Positions 44,088 through 54,405 of a stretch of DNA of 64,000 nucleotides are shown here, piece by piece. Position numbers and translations under genes: made by a program. Source of the DNA: Gambelia wislizenii. Taxonomy: Eukaryota > Chordata > Lepidosauria > Squamata > Crotaphytidae. The notes under the pieces were generated by a model. The model did not search any database. It saw nothing but the letters and a program-made list of their open reading frames with translations, and had not been told where the DNA came from. The stretch spans positions 113,468,309-113,532,308 of the forward strand of contig JAUMIR010000002.1 in assembly GCA_030847615.1 (NCBI GenBank). The letters run 5' to 3'. How positions within the stretch are numbered: position 1 is the first letter of the stretch; each line of letters starts with the position of its first letter.

Positions 44088-45060
44088 GAGACCACATTTA
44101 TGACGAGTCAGTCATCAGTACCCTCCTCTCGTCAAGATGCGTATCAACCAGAAGGATATACGAAGCCATGTGGAGGGCCTTCAAAAGATGGTGCGCCCCC
44201 CCGACAGCTGGCTGGCGAGGAAGCCTCAGTAAAGCACGTATTCGCCTTCCTACAAAAAGGCCTCAAAGCAGGCCTACGACCAAACACACTGAAAAGACAG
44301 GTGGCTGCACTATCAGCCTTTCTCACAGCACAAGACGGGAGTCGGCTGTCCGTGCACCCACACATCAGACGTTCTTGAGGGGTGCCTCCATTGTATCACC
44401 CCCGGTACGCCATAGGTTTCCTTCATTGAGTCTTTCTCTAGTTCTCAGACAGTTGATGAAACCTCCATTCGAGCCATTACGAAAGATACTACTCAGGACT
44501 CTCACCATCAAAGTCGCCTTTCTAGTCACCATCACCTCGGTGCGAAGAGTGTCAGAACTAGCCTCCCTGTCGGTGAGGGAACACCTCTGCTTGTTCAGTG
44601 AGGATGTGGTAACTCTTCACCCAGATCCGTCATTCAGACCAAAGGTGATCTCTGAGTTTCACGTCTCGCAACCTATGATTCTGCCCTCCTTCTGTCCCAA
44701 TCCTTCGCATCCAAGGGAAAAGCTTTGGCACAAGCTGGACGTCAGGAGGGCCCTAAAAATCTACATAATCGAATGGCCCCCATCAGGCACTGTGATGCCT
44801 TGTTTGTGTCCTTCTCCCAGGCATCCCTAGGGGCCAGGGTGTAGCAGAAAACCATTGCCACCTGGATCAAGACATGCATCTTCGCGGCTTATGACTCTGC
44901 CAAACTCCCCAGACCTTTGGGGGTTACAGCGCACTCGACTAGGTTGGTGGCCACTTCCGCCGTCTTCTCTACTAACGCGTCCCTAGCAGAGATCTGCAGG
45001 GCAGCAACCTGGAGCACCCCATCCACCTTTACCATACACTACAAGGTGGATAAGTTTTGA
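44063..45060 (+). pseudogene. DIRS tyrosine recombinase, broken
   Basis: The N-terminal SAM-like region is split between frames (CVSTRRIYEAMWRAFKRW, then FLQKGLKAGLRPNTLKRQVAAL). The catalytic domain has the first Arg in VTITSVRRVSELASL (about 44540-44565). The HxxR motif, HSTR, is at 44932-44943, and the probable nucleophile Tyr is in HYKVDKF at 45040-45042, followed by TGA at 45058. A TAG near 44842 and at least two frame changes disable it. All four signature residues (R, H, R, Y) can still be read. This enzyme would join the circular DNA to the target. Confidence 0.87.
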
Positions 45061-45168
45061 TCCGCCGAGGCAACCTTCGGCCGGAGAGTGCTCCAGGAGG
45101 TCCTCAAGGACTGATGCCACCAACGTTGCAGTCACTCCCACCCTAGTGAATTAAGCTTGGGCACGTCC

Positions 45169-45271
45169 CAGAGATGAAGGACCCGTATCACCCCTCCCTC
45201 AGAGAATGCCACATTGGTTACTTACCGTGAAGGTGCATTCTTGAGGGAACGGGGTGATACGGGTCCTTCCC
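45169..45271. repeat. DIRS internal complementary region
   Basis: The left half (45169-45202) is the reverse complement of the left element end (from 39190), and the right half (45209-45271) is the reverse complement of the right end (45489-45556). The two halves meet at AGAATG (45203-45208), the complement of CATTCT. It therefore carries, in antisense, the junction of the two ends as they would be joined in a circle, as expected for the DIRS replication template. The block is itself a strong palindrome. Confidence 0.9.
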
Positions 45272-45382
45272 CCACCCCGTGACTGCACATAGGATTCCTT
45301 CATTGGGTGGTTCCTTACTTGGTGGTTGTTCTGTTCTAGATTAATCGATTTCCTTAGCCTTTGCAGGGCTTTGCTAGTCAGT

Positions 45383-45562
45383 GAACTGGCCTCGTGGATC
45401 CAGGATGGAGGAGCTAAGGACAAAGAAATTTAAATATCTAAATGCTTGATGTAACTTCCTGCTACACCTGGGCGGTGACTGACAAAATCAGAGATGAAGG
45501 ACCCGTATCACCCCGTTCCCTCAAGAATGCACCTTCATGGTAAGTAACCAATGTGGCATTCT
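45383..45562 (-). repeat. DIRS right inverted terminal repeat and right-end extension
   Basis: 45383-45521 mirrors the left repeat. 45522-45556 ('tcaagaatgc..ggtaagtaacc..gtgg') is unique to the right end but is found in antisense in the internal complementary region, which fixes the true right boundary. Confidence 0.88.
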
Positions 45563-45723
45563 GCCATAGAACCTGTGTCTAGATCATTAAATATTATTCT
45601 TCAGCATCTTGAGAATAGTCTCCTTTTTTAGTGCATCACTACAACCCACAATAAGTGCATAGATCTGTTGTTACCTTTCTTTCATTTGCTAACCAGTCAT
45701 TAAAGCTGCCAGAAGGTATTGGC

Positions 45724-46334
45724 ATAAGGGTCTGTCTATACGATTAAAAAAAATCCATTTGGGGGGGTAGAAAATACGAATAGGCAGTCATTTCTATGCA
45801 TACAATCTGCCTACACGATTTTTTACCCCCTAAACTCCGTATGACCCCCCCCTTCCCCAGATGGCTGGAGCGAGCAAGCCAAGCGGCAGTTTTAAATCTC
45901 CCGCCGCTTTTTTTTATTTTTAATTTAAAAAGGTGCCTGCTTTGCGGACATTTGGTTTTCCCTATTTAACAATGTAAAATAAAAATAAATATATATAAAA
46001 TTCACAGACTTACCAGATTCTCGCTTAGCTGGAAATCCAACATGGTGGGTGCTCCCAATTCCCCTCCTTGCTAGCCCCTCCCCCTCTATTCGGCCAGCCA
46101 ATCAGATTACACTGCCTGTTCGTATGTGTGCAAACGGGCGTACAGACCACCAGCTGTACAGATTTTATGCCGAGATCCACTACTCCTTCCGAACACCAAA
46201 TCCAAAGTTTACGGGGGATTCTCTAGCCCCCCTTCTGAATGACACGTATGAATCCAAACGGCCATGTGTACGGAAGAGCGATCTTCCGAATGGCGTTCAT
46301 ATTTTTTTTTACCATGTAGATGGGCCCTTAGTTT
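45724..46334. mobile_element. PIF/Harbinger-like nonautonomous DNA transposon, about 600 bp
   Basis: The left end 'taagggtctgtctatacgattaaaaaaaat' is mirrored by the right end 'attttttttttaccatgtagatgggccctta'. The TAA/TTA at the edges fit a TWA-type target. Inside are unusual CpG-containing repeats of a 'cgaa/cgta' kind but no transposase frame (the longest, 126 codons at 46049-46429, crosses the right end). Superfamily is inferred from the GGGYCYRTC ends. Confidence 0.65.
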
Positions 46335-46357
46335 CATTTTACATCCTAATACTGTAT

Positions 46358-46545
46358 TACCCCCATATCTGCAGAGGATACATTCACATTGAAAATAGTA
46401 GTGAGCCCAATATTTCTGGCCAAAGGTGACCAGAGAATATGCTGGAGGACCTAGAGAATGCCTAGAGAAAGCATAGAATTTTTTTCAGACATGGGTAAGT
46501 GAAACCATGGGTGCCAGTCCCATGGATATGGAAGTCATACTGTGT
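46358..46545 (-). mobile_element. Tigger-like MITE, family T2, degraded
   Basis: It reads 'gtattacccccatatctgcagagga' at left and 'gaaaccatgggtgcc..ggatatggaagtcatactgt' at right, with 'gaggacctagagaatgcctagagaa' inside, which is the T2 'ctctaggcatttctaggtcctc' block reversed. Confidence 0.55.
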
Positions 46546-46757
46546 TAGCAAAACTGACCTTATTGAAAAGACTGATTCTCTGCAAAACAGTTTTCAGGCA
46601 TATTCTTCAGACTAAAACTGGAAATCATAATTAAAGTTTGGGGTGGAATGAAATTAATTTGGGAGCCAGATCTTAATATATGTTATTGAACAAGGAGATT
46701 GGTTACATTTTTGGAGAAGTAACCCAATAAACTCTGTCTCTGCACCAATTAGGTAAT

Positions 46758-47072
46758 CTCTCTCTCTCTCTCTCTGGCTTTTCTTCGCAAACGAAGATTC
46801 AGGAAGGAGTCATCCCGCGCTTTCTGCATGCGCGCTGATGACTAAAAAGGCCAATCCAAGATAAACAAGTCCGGTTGCAAAAAGCACAGCAGAAGGTCTC
46901 CTTGGGTGATGTTTTTGGGTTGTGATTCTTTCTGCGTTGTCGTTTCTCTTCAAGACTTGTTCGTCGTGAGTTCTCAAATAAGGCTGCAGCATTGTGGATA
47001 GTGCGTCTCCATGCCTCCCGATGTGAGGCCAGGGTGGGCCACTGTTGGTGATCAATTTGGCCGAGCCTGAGA
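46758..47072 (-). mobile_element. (GA)n-tailed LINE, copy D, short 5'-truncated piece
   Basis: A (TC)n run at 46758-46776 is the tail in reverse, followed by the stem-loop at 46782-46797 and about 275 bp of the RT C-terminal coding region, ending at 'ggccgagcctgag'. Very similar to copy E. Confidence 0.87.
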
Positions 47073-47593
47073 TACAGAAGAAAGTTATTTCATAGGTTGT
47101 AAGGTTATAAGCTGAGATGTATAATTTCCTCAGTTGAAGGTAACTTAAGACAATATAATGCCACAGATTCATATATACACATGCAGTGGCGTAAGTTCTT
47201 TCAGGATGGAAAAGGATAATAATAACAACATTAAGATGAAGCCTTAATCAGGTTTATTATTTCTTATATTTGAATGACACTAAAATCTAAATTATAAAAT
47301 CTAAATTTTGGCACCAAGATTCAACTAGAAATTGCCTTAATCTTAATCAATAGCACAATAACCTTGATGGAAAAGTCTATTCAAGAGCTAAGGGTAGCAA
47401 GAAATGATCAAGCATAACACAATTTTTATAATATATGTTTTCTCTTTATTGAATATATGAATTGGTAAAAAACTTTAAGCTTCCCTATGATCTTCCAATA
47501 TAATTTATGGAAAGATAACTTGAGCTAGAGGTGAACCAAGCCAAGAGAGTACATAGTGCTATATAGATTTGTCATTTTTTTACTACAGTTTAT

Positions 47594-47629
<36 letters not shown>

Positions 47630-48117
47630 AAAATATCATAGTTGATGTCATGGTCTTTTCTGTACAAAGTTTAATAAAAAAATTAAGAAAAAAATCATAA
47701 TTCAAATGTCCATGCTGAATTGTGTATACATGTGCACAATGTATGCTAATGTACAAATTAGCTAGCAGTGCTAACAGTGAAAACAGGAAAATGGCACTGA
47801 AACAGTAATTTGTATACCAGAACAGAAACTCTTCTCTGCTCAGTACATGAAGTTAATGAAGAAGCTGCAGGGGGTATTCGTGCCACTGAGCAACAGATTA
47901 TATCTGTGCCAAGTTAATCACAGGAAATTGCTTTTGTTCTGATGAAACTATAAATAAATCATGAATGCATGTCTGATCAAATTTAAATTGGTGATACTTT
48001 TGGATCAAAGATAGTTAAATTCATTTGTCTTTTTAGGACTCCCCTGTGAAGGCATAATTAAGACTGAGGTTGAGATTCTGCATTGGAAGACATATCATAA
48101 AAATTCCACACAGGCAG
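47073..48117. other. AT-rich intergenic stretch with a (TG)n run
   Basis: (TG)n at about 47595-47627. A 24-base word near 47729-47752 recurs near 50003-50026. No gene. Confidence 0.45.
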
Positions 48118-48696
48118 GACTATGGAGATTATCACGCAATCCCTTTAAAATATTCTTTTGCCAGCATTAAAAAAAATTCATGCCGGCAAAAGAATACTCC
48201 CTACCACACTTACCTTGCTCTCCCAGCAAAGGCAGCCCTGGCAATAAAGAGGAAGTGAACGGAGCCCCGTTCACTTCCTCATTCGAAATCCCACAAGACT
48301 TTGTCGTGCGGAAAATTCAAAAATGAAAACAAAACTAATACATAAAAAGTTACACAAAGGACATACACAGACTTTAAAAGTCCCAAGTAACCCAGGGAGA
48401 GTCATAAAAAGAGCGAAACTTACCTGGATGTCCTGATCTCACCTGGAAGTGTTTGCGCTAGACTGGCCATACTCACTGCAGTGACGAGAGATTTAAATGG
48501 CCTGAGGGTTTGCACACCGGCAATGCCAGCACTAAAGCGCCACGGGGGATCTATTGATGGCTTCAGCCGTCAATAAAAAGGTATGTTAGCATAACACCAG
48601 TGGAACACAAAAGGACGACATCGTCTGATATTGGCGTCCTTTGCATTCTGCTGGCATCGTGATCGCGCCACATTTGCTGTGTCTGATGATCTCCTG
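48118..48696. mobile_element. Nonautonomous DNA element, family R, with two internal hairpins
   Basis: The left end 'ggagattatcacgcaatcc' and right end 'gtctgatgatctcc' are inverted relatives of the ends of the 53455-53765 element. Inside are a 12-bp perfect hairpin (48151-48162 with 48185-48196) and a 14-bp perfect hairpin (48249-48262 with 48267-48280, 4-nt loop). The last 150 bp share 'cattctgctggca..cacattt..tgtctgatgatctcctg' with the 53-kb copy. No transposase. Confidence 0.6.
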
Positions 48697-48854
48697 CAAC
48701 ATGTCTCCCCCTCACACACACCTCCAAAAAAGCAGTTCTAGCTGCAACAGGGCCATTTACTGGGCAGTAGAGAATGGGGTAGTAGTGGTGAAGGATCATC
48801 CTGCTCTGTTCCTATAACTGGATACATGGCAAGAGAAATCTTCAAGCACTTCCT

Positions 48855-49022
48855 GTGGCTTCCTCAAGGGGTTGGACTGGATGGCCCTTGTGGTCTCTTC
48901 CAATGCTATGATTCTAAACAAAGGTTAAATGTCCATCTTTAGTTGTATGTTCCTGCATGGTGGGGGGTTGGACTAGATGGCCCTTGGGACCCCTTCCATC
49001 TCTGATTCTGTGACTCTATGAA
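48855..49022 (+). mobile_element. Two CR1 3'-terminal fragments in tandem
   Basis: 'ggttggactggatggcccttgtggtctcttccaatgctatgattctaa' is followed by a second 'gttcctgcatggtggggggttggactagatggccc..gattctgtgactctatga'. Each is a CR1 3' end with its octamer-like tail. Confidence 0.78.
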
Positions 49023-50284
49023 CTACTTGAAGTTCTCCAAAGCAGACTTCTTTAACCTGGCTCCCTCTAAATTTTCTGGGTCACACTTTCCATCATCCCC
49101 TGCTAGCTGCTCTGAAGTTGTTATCACCTGATAGCTAAAAGTTTAGATGTACCATTCCTACAGCAGGTGCAATTTCAGCGTGCTTTAAAAGAAGCTAGGG
49201 CTGTTTTGTCTACATTTCATTTGAAGAAATGTAGCTTCGGCCCTGGAGGTGGATGTTGGATTCCCGGGACTTCAAACTGCCTCATTTAAATTCCCTCCCA
49301 TGCCATCTCCCCCCACCCCACCCCACCCCAAGTTTTCCAGTGCAGAAAATATTTGGAGCCTGTTTTGCTTGGCAGGGATGAGAGCAGCCTTCTGGTACCC
49401 AGAGGGAGAAACAAATAACTACTAAATCTCTCCCGTTTCCTAATGTTACTGGATTGGGTAATGAACCACAACAGGAAGAACTGGGCTATATAGGTTTCAG
49501 GAAATTGCACATCTCCACAGCTCCTGGGGATCCTCCTTTAACTCATCCTATTTGAGAGAGAGATTTCTGGATGTTGGTCTTTAGAGTAAGCAAAATCCTA
49601 GCTGAGCTATATTATCTCCGGGCCTTTAGCTCCGTTCTGAATGGCTGAGAACCAGAGGAAGCAGTCTGGTGAAAGGCAGGACGCTGGCAGTGATATGAGC
49701 TAGCCTCCAGATGTCAGACTGCTGCTTGCCAGTCTCTGTGACAGACAAGCCATCTGCATTGAGAGCTATGCATGGACAATGGTAACAGGGGATATAAAAT
49801 ATGCACTGCAGTTGCCAGATGCCATATGAGACAGGGCTTCTGTACTATTTTAATCATAGCACAAAAGGGAATTTTACAGTAGACATCGCTTCTTCACTTA
49901 TCATTAAAGAGAAAGATGGAATCCTATCAAAGTTCTTTGTAGAGAACTGATTTTAAAATACAGAAGCCCCGTGTCACATAGAGGAACCAGCTTAAAGTGT
50001 ACACATGTGCACAATGTATGCTAATGTATACATGTCCTGCTAATCTTCTGATGCATTAGTCAGCCAGTTAAAAACCAAACAGATAGTCTAAGGTTTCCCA
50101 GTTGCAGCTCACAATTGGTGCTGTGGCTTAGTGGTGGAGCAGAGCACATGTTTTGCATGAAAGTCTCTATTTAGTCCTGGGAGTTTGTTTGCTGCCAACC
50201 AGACTACGGACAACACTGGGCTAGGCTGGACCATTGACCATACTGGACTAGAAGGACCAATGGCTAGAGTGTGGAAGTTAGTAT
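49023..50284. other. Intergenic stretch, nothing recognised
   Basis: It contains a C-rich tract at 49308-49330 on plus. No supported gene or repeat family. Confidence 0.4.
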
Positions 50285-50388
50285 TAGGGACTAAACAACC
50301 AAAACCTCAGCCAGCATGGCCACTGCTCATGCTAGTTGGAGGATGCTGGGATCTGTAGTCTAAAAAATATCTTCTCCAGTCTTGGGGG
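50285..50388. mobile_element. MITE-like fragment related to family H
   Basis: 'cagccagcatggccactgctcatgctagttggaggatgctgggatctgtagtct' is a common reptile short repeat. Its ends are eroded, so the assignment is weak. Confidence 0.4.
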
Positions 50389-50885
50389 CTTACTTGGTAT
50401 GAGGCAGCTTCTTTTACTCTTCTGGTGCTAGTGCTGAACTGTGTGGGTTGCAGCACAATAGTCCCAGAGTTCAATCTTTTCTATCCTTGAGTTCATCGCT
50501 TTTCTTCATTGTCTCTTTGATTCACTGTTTAAGCTCTGTTCTTCCTCCACATAAAGCATTATTTCTGTTTCCTGATTTTTCCTCTCTCAGAATGTAAAGG
50601 ATACTTGCAAATTTCCTTTCCCTTGACTAGAAAGGGTGTTTCAACAAGATACAAGGGAAGGAAGTCAAAATGAGACAGTCTGAAGTCCTTGGAAGCCAGT
50701 ACTTTGAGGCACTCCATCAAGAAAATGGCCAACCACCATGGGATTTGCTGTAACTCAAGACTTTTTGCCAATTTTTTTTTTACCTCCCCCAGGTTTTTGC
50801 ACAAGAAACAACCCTTCTTGCACAGAAAACATCGTTCTCTGTTGCTTTCCCCCCAAGAAACCATTTTTATTAAAAAAAGCCCTTT

Positions 50886-50926
50886 TGCGCGCACACACAC
50901 ACACGCGCGCGCGTATGTATATATAC
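50886..50926. repeat. Strictly alternating purine-pyrimidine tract
   Basis: About 40 bases alternate without a break: GCGC, then CA repeats, GCGCGCGC, then TATGTATATATAC. Such a tract can adopt Z-DNA under supercoiling. Confidence 0.8.
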
Positions 50927-52009
50927 TCACAAACAGCCTGAAATGCAAAAAGAATCCAAAAATCTGCAAATCTCTTGTAATCTCACTCACAGGGGAGAAA
51001 ACTTTTGAAATAATTTGGTTTGTACCCACAAGTTTGTCTTGTTTAATTTGTTTTTCCCTTTGCCATCCCAGTCCACATTATTTCTTATTTTTCATACACA
51101 TGTTCTTCTTTGGAGTTGTAAACTTGCATTTATTTATTGATTTATTTATTTTGCATAAAGGATACATCTGAACAACTGCAGTTATCCACCATCTGCTTCA
51201 CACACACACACAGCATGGATTCCCCTATTATAGGGTTGTAGTACATGGGTGTGGTAGTACATAGGTCCTCAGCTTCAGTGGCACAGGTTCACTGTTTAAA
51301 CCTAAAGAGCACGCCCTTTTCCTTTAAAAAAAAAACAATAATAAGGAAATAGTAGAGAAAATGATCCCACTGTGAGGTGTAGACTCGCCTCCTTCCTTGT
51401 GCAAACATCACAAGTATATTGCAGAAAAATCTGTCATTCTGGAAACCAGTTACAGTACACACCCTGGATAATAAGAGATTGACAAACTGGGAAAAGAACC
51501 AAAATTGTTCTCAACTGATTGCCTTTTAAATATTTTTGTACAGATCAGTTCAGTGACTTTTGTTGAACTTGTGTTTTGTATACTGACACCAGGTGAACTG
51601 AGAAGGTAGAAGGAAATATGGAGTCATGCTGTATTCAAGCTTGGAGTTACTTTTTGAGAAGTAGTAATGTTATGCATTGAGGTCGGGGTGGGTTGTCATA
51701 CACCATTCCCCCTCTTCTAGTGGGGATAATTTATTATGATGTGTCACTAATGGAGTATAGGATCATGAAATTTTCCAGGAAGCTCTGACAGAGAAGCAGG
51801 ACTTCTCTCGGGAGCAGTTTGGCCACCCTTACTCTTTTCATTTTGGAGCATTCTTTCCATATGACCAGATGGCACTTGACCCTCAGGAGACTGGCAGTGG
51901 GCTAAAAGGCATTTAGTCTGAGAGCCACTTCTGAGATCCAGACAGCCAGTTGTGAAATCTCTGGCCAACACTGCCAGCCAGCTTTACTTCAGAAACCTGT
52001 GTGAAATTA
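50927..52009. other. Intergenic stretch, nothing recognised
   Basis: It contains A/T-rich runs near 51125-51150 and (CA)n at about 51200-51212. No gene supported. Confidence 0.4.
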
Positions 52010-52238
52010 CAGTTGTCCCTCCATATCCACAATTTGGTATTCACGGATTTAATTATTCACAGCTTGAAAATATTCTTAAAAAAATAATAATCCAAAAAGC
52101 AAACCTTGATTTTGCCATCTTATATATGGGACACCATTTTGGTGTGCCATTGCACATAATGGGACTTGAGTATTCACGGATTTTGGTATCCACGGGGAGT
52201 CGTGCAACCAAAACCCAGTGAATATAAAGGGACAACTG
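52010..52238 (+). mobile_element. Tigger-like MITE, family T1, complete 229-bp copy
   Basis: Same ends (CAGTTGTCCCT / AGGGACAACTG), same length and TA flanks (52008-52009, 52239-52240) as 13050-13278. Differences are scattered substitutions. Confidence 0.88.
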
Positions 52239-52469
52239 TAGTTAGAAATGTTCTTGGGTTCAGACTCTTCTGATGGTAATGGTTTTCCCACAGCACAAAT
52301 GTTGTTTTGGAACTGTTTTCATCTGTACAATAATATGAGGTACTTAGTTTACAGGGCTGCCCGGAGGTGCTTTGCTGTCTGGGCTGGAGTCAACATGGCA
52401 TCTGTCCCATCCACTCCACTCTGTATGTCTGTTAGGGCCAGCACATTTTTTCAAAACAGGAATGCCTTG

Positions 52470-52710
52470 TTGTGTTGTTGTGTGGCTTCAAGTCATTTCC
52501 AACCTATGACAACTGTAAGGCAAAGCTATCACAGGGTTTTCTTGGCAAGATTTATTCACAGGGGACTTGCCATTTCCTTCCTCAAGAGGCTGAGAAAGTG
52601 TGATTTGCCCAAGGTCACCCAATAGTTTCCATGGCTGAGTGGGGATTCAAACCCTAGTCTCCTGTAGTCCTACTCCAATGCTCAAACCACTACACCACGC
52701 TGGCTCTCTA
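52470..52710 (-). mobile_element. Sauria-type SINE, near full length
   Basis: Minus orientation: the (TTG)n-like tail and 'gtggcttcaagtcatttccaacctatgac' are at left, the body 'ggttttcttggcaagattt' in the middle, and the tRNA-like head 'ggggattcaaaccctagtc..accactacaccacgctggctc' at right. Confidence 0.85.
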
Positions 52711-53344
52711 GGAAGGCCATACAGACACCCATTCCTCCCATCATATTTCTCCCTCCCCACTTCCATTGCCCCATGCTGCCAAGCACAGGTTGACTTTGCC
52801 CTGCTGAACGGCAAGGTTGCCCTTGTTTAGTTTTGCAAAGCCCACGGCTCTACCAATATCATTGCTTGGTAGAAAAACCCAAAAACATTTTGCTTTCTCA
52901 AGGCAAAAGAACAAATTTCTCCCACCCCCTGGCAACACTGTTACATTCAAAGGAAGCTGCATAGTATCCACAATAAGCCACATTATCTTGGCATGTGAGG
53001 CAGAAAATTCCATGAGCACCTCTCCCATTTCCTGCCAGTAAAAATACAATAGTAACAAAGTAAACAACTAACAATTAGCTGCCTTTTTATGACACTGAAA
53101 ATCTGTTGCCTGAGGCTGATGCCTTACTCTCCCTAATGGCTGGGTCATTGTCCCTGCCATCAACCCACCTGGACATGATCTATGTGGAGTAGACTAATTG
53201 CTGCCTATTATCACAGCTGACATCTCGCCAAGAGAATAACTGAATAGAAGGTCCTGCTTTAAGGAGAGAAATGTTCACAAAGTGGTGCCATTACCATACA
53301 GTAGCAAAAGAGCTGTTTGGGAGTAGGCAGTGGCAGTTGGTGGC

Positions 53345-53450
53345 TCCAATGTCAGTGGAGTTCGTGAACCTCTATCTCTAAAATAGATTCAGCACCTTGG
53401 ATAACTGTGGGTTCAGGGCCCCACTGGCAGGGAAGCCATCAGTTGCCACT
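53345..53450. mobile_element. Palindromic MITE, family P, copy 9, internally deleted
   Basis: 'ccaatgtcagtgg..gtgaacc' at left and 'cagcaccttggata..ggttcagggccccactggcaggg' at right identify the family; much of the right arm is gone. Confidence 0.5.
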
Positions 53451-53454
53451 GAGG

Positions 53455-53765
53455 AGATTATCAGATGCAGCAAAAACTGCATAAGAATGCAAGAGAACAG
53501 ACACAGGTGATATTATCAGACGCCTGCGTCCTCAGCCATTCCGGGGGCATAGTACAGGTGTGAATAAGGTGTCCCAATTTTTATTGGTGACTTAGCCCAT
53601 CAATAAAAAATTGGAGCCTCATCCATGCCAGCGCTATGCCCTGGGAATGGGTGAGGACGTGGGCATCTGATGTTACCCTTTCTGTTCTCATTGCATTCTT
53701 CTGACACAGTTTGGGGCATGGTTTTGTGCCACATTTCTCCATGTCTGATAATCTCCTGAGAAGAG
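53455..53765. mobile_element. Nonautonomous DNA element, family R, about 310 bp
   Basis: The left end 'gaggagattatcagatg..gaatgcaag' mirrors the right end 'cattgcattctt..catgtctgataatctcctg'. An internal dyad 'ccaatttttattg..caataaaaaattgg' lies at about 53574-53614. No coding frame. Related to 48118-48696. Confidence 0.65.
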
Positions 53766-54014
53766 AGATGGGCAAGAATTTAATTTTGTTTCATTTTTTA
53801 TAGGATAGGAATTTCCCAAATCTACACTTTTCTTCATATTAGATAATTTTGGTTGTTGTTGCTGCTGCTGCTGTTGCTGTTTTAAGCCAAATATGAAGGA
53901 AACCAAACTGAGGTATTTTGCCATCCAGGCTCAGGGCTTTGAGAGGTCAATTTTGAAAAGTCTGGAGTTGAATCTCTTTGTGCTCCACCATGTTAGCACT
54001 GTATTAGGATTATG

Positions 54015-54405
54015 ATAAGGATGACCTGTGAGGAGCAGTTTAGGGAGCTGGGGAAGAGAAGGTTAAGAGGGGACATGATAGCCATGTTTAAATATTTGAA
54101 GGGATGTCATACTGAGGATGGAGCAAGCTTGGTTTCTGCAGCTCCAGAGATTAGGACACAGAGCAATGGACTCAAACTACAGGAAAAGAGATTCCATTTA
54201 AACATTAAGAAGAATTGCCTTTACAGTAAGAGCTGTTCAACAGTGGAATGTGCTGCCTCGGGGTGTAGTGGAGTCTCCTCTTTGGACATTTTTAAACAGG
54301 CTGGATGGCCATCTGTTGGGAGTGCTTTGACTGGGTATGTCTGCATGGCAGGGGGTTGGACTAGATGGCCCTTGTGGTCTCTTCCAACCCTATGATTCTA
54401 TGATA
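54015..54405 (+). mobile_element. CR1 LINE, 3' end
   Basis: One frame keeps the RT C-terminus (CEEQFRELGKRRLRGDMIAMF, KGCHTEDGASLVSAAPE, NGLKLQEKRFHLN). The 3' UTR 'gcagggggttggactagatggcccttgtggtctcttccaaccc' and 'tatgattctatgata' end follow. It is one of the least diverged CR1 copies here. Confidence 0.87.

Larger units (their letters stand above)
39184..45562 (+). mobile_element. DIRS-type tyrosine-recombinase retrotransposon, full length, inactivated
   Basis: About 6.37 kb. The order is left inverted terminal repeat, Gag-like frames, RT-RNase H plus a Dam-methylase-like domain, tyrosine recombinase, internal complementary region, right inverted terminal repeat. This architecture, inverted repeats plus an internal copy of the joined ends, defines DIRS elements, which integrate a circular DNA by tyrosine recombinase and make no target duplication. 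The six bases CATTCT occur at both ends (39184-39189, 45557-45562). Several stops and frame changes make all three genes nonfunctional as written. Confidence 0.93.
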
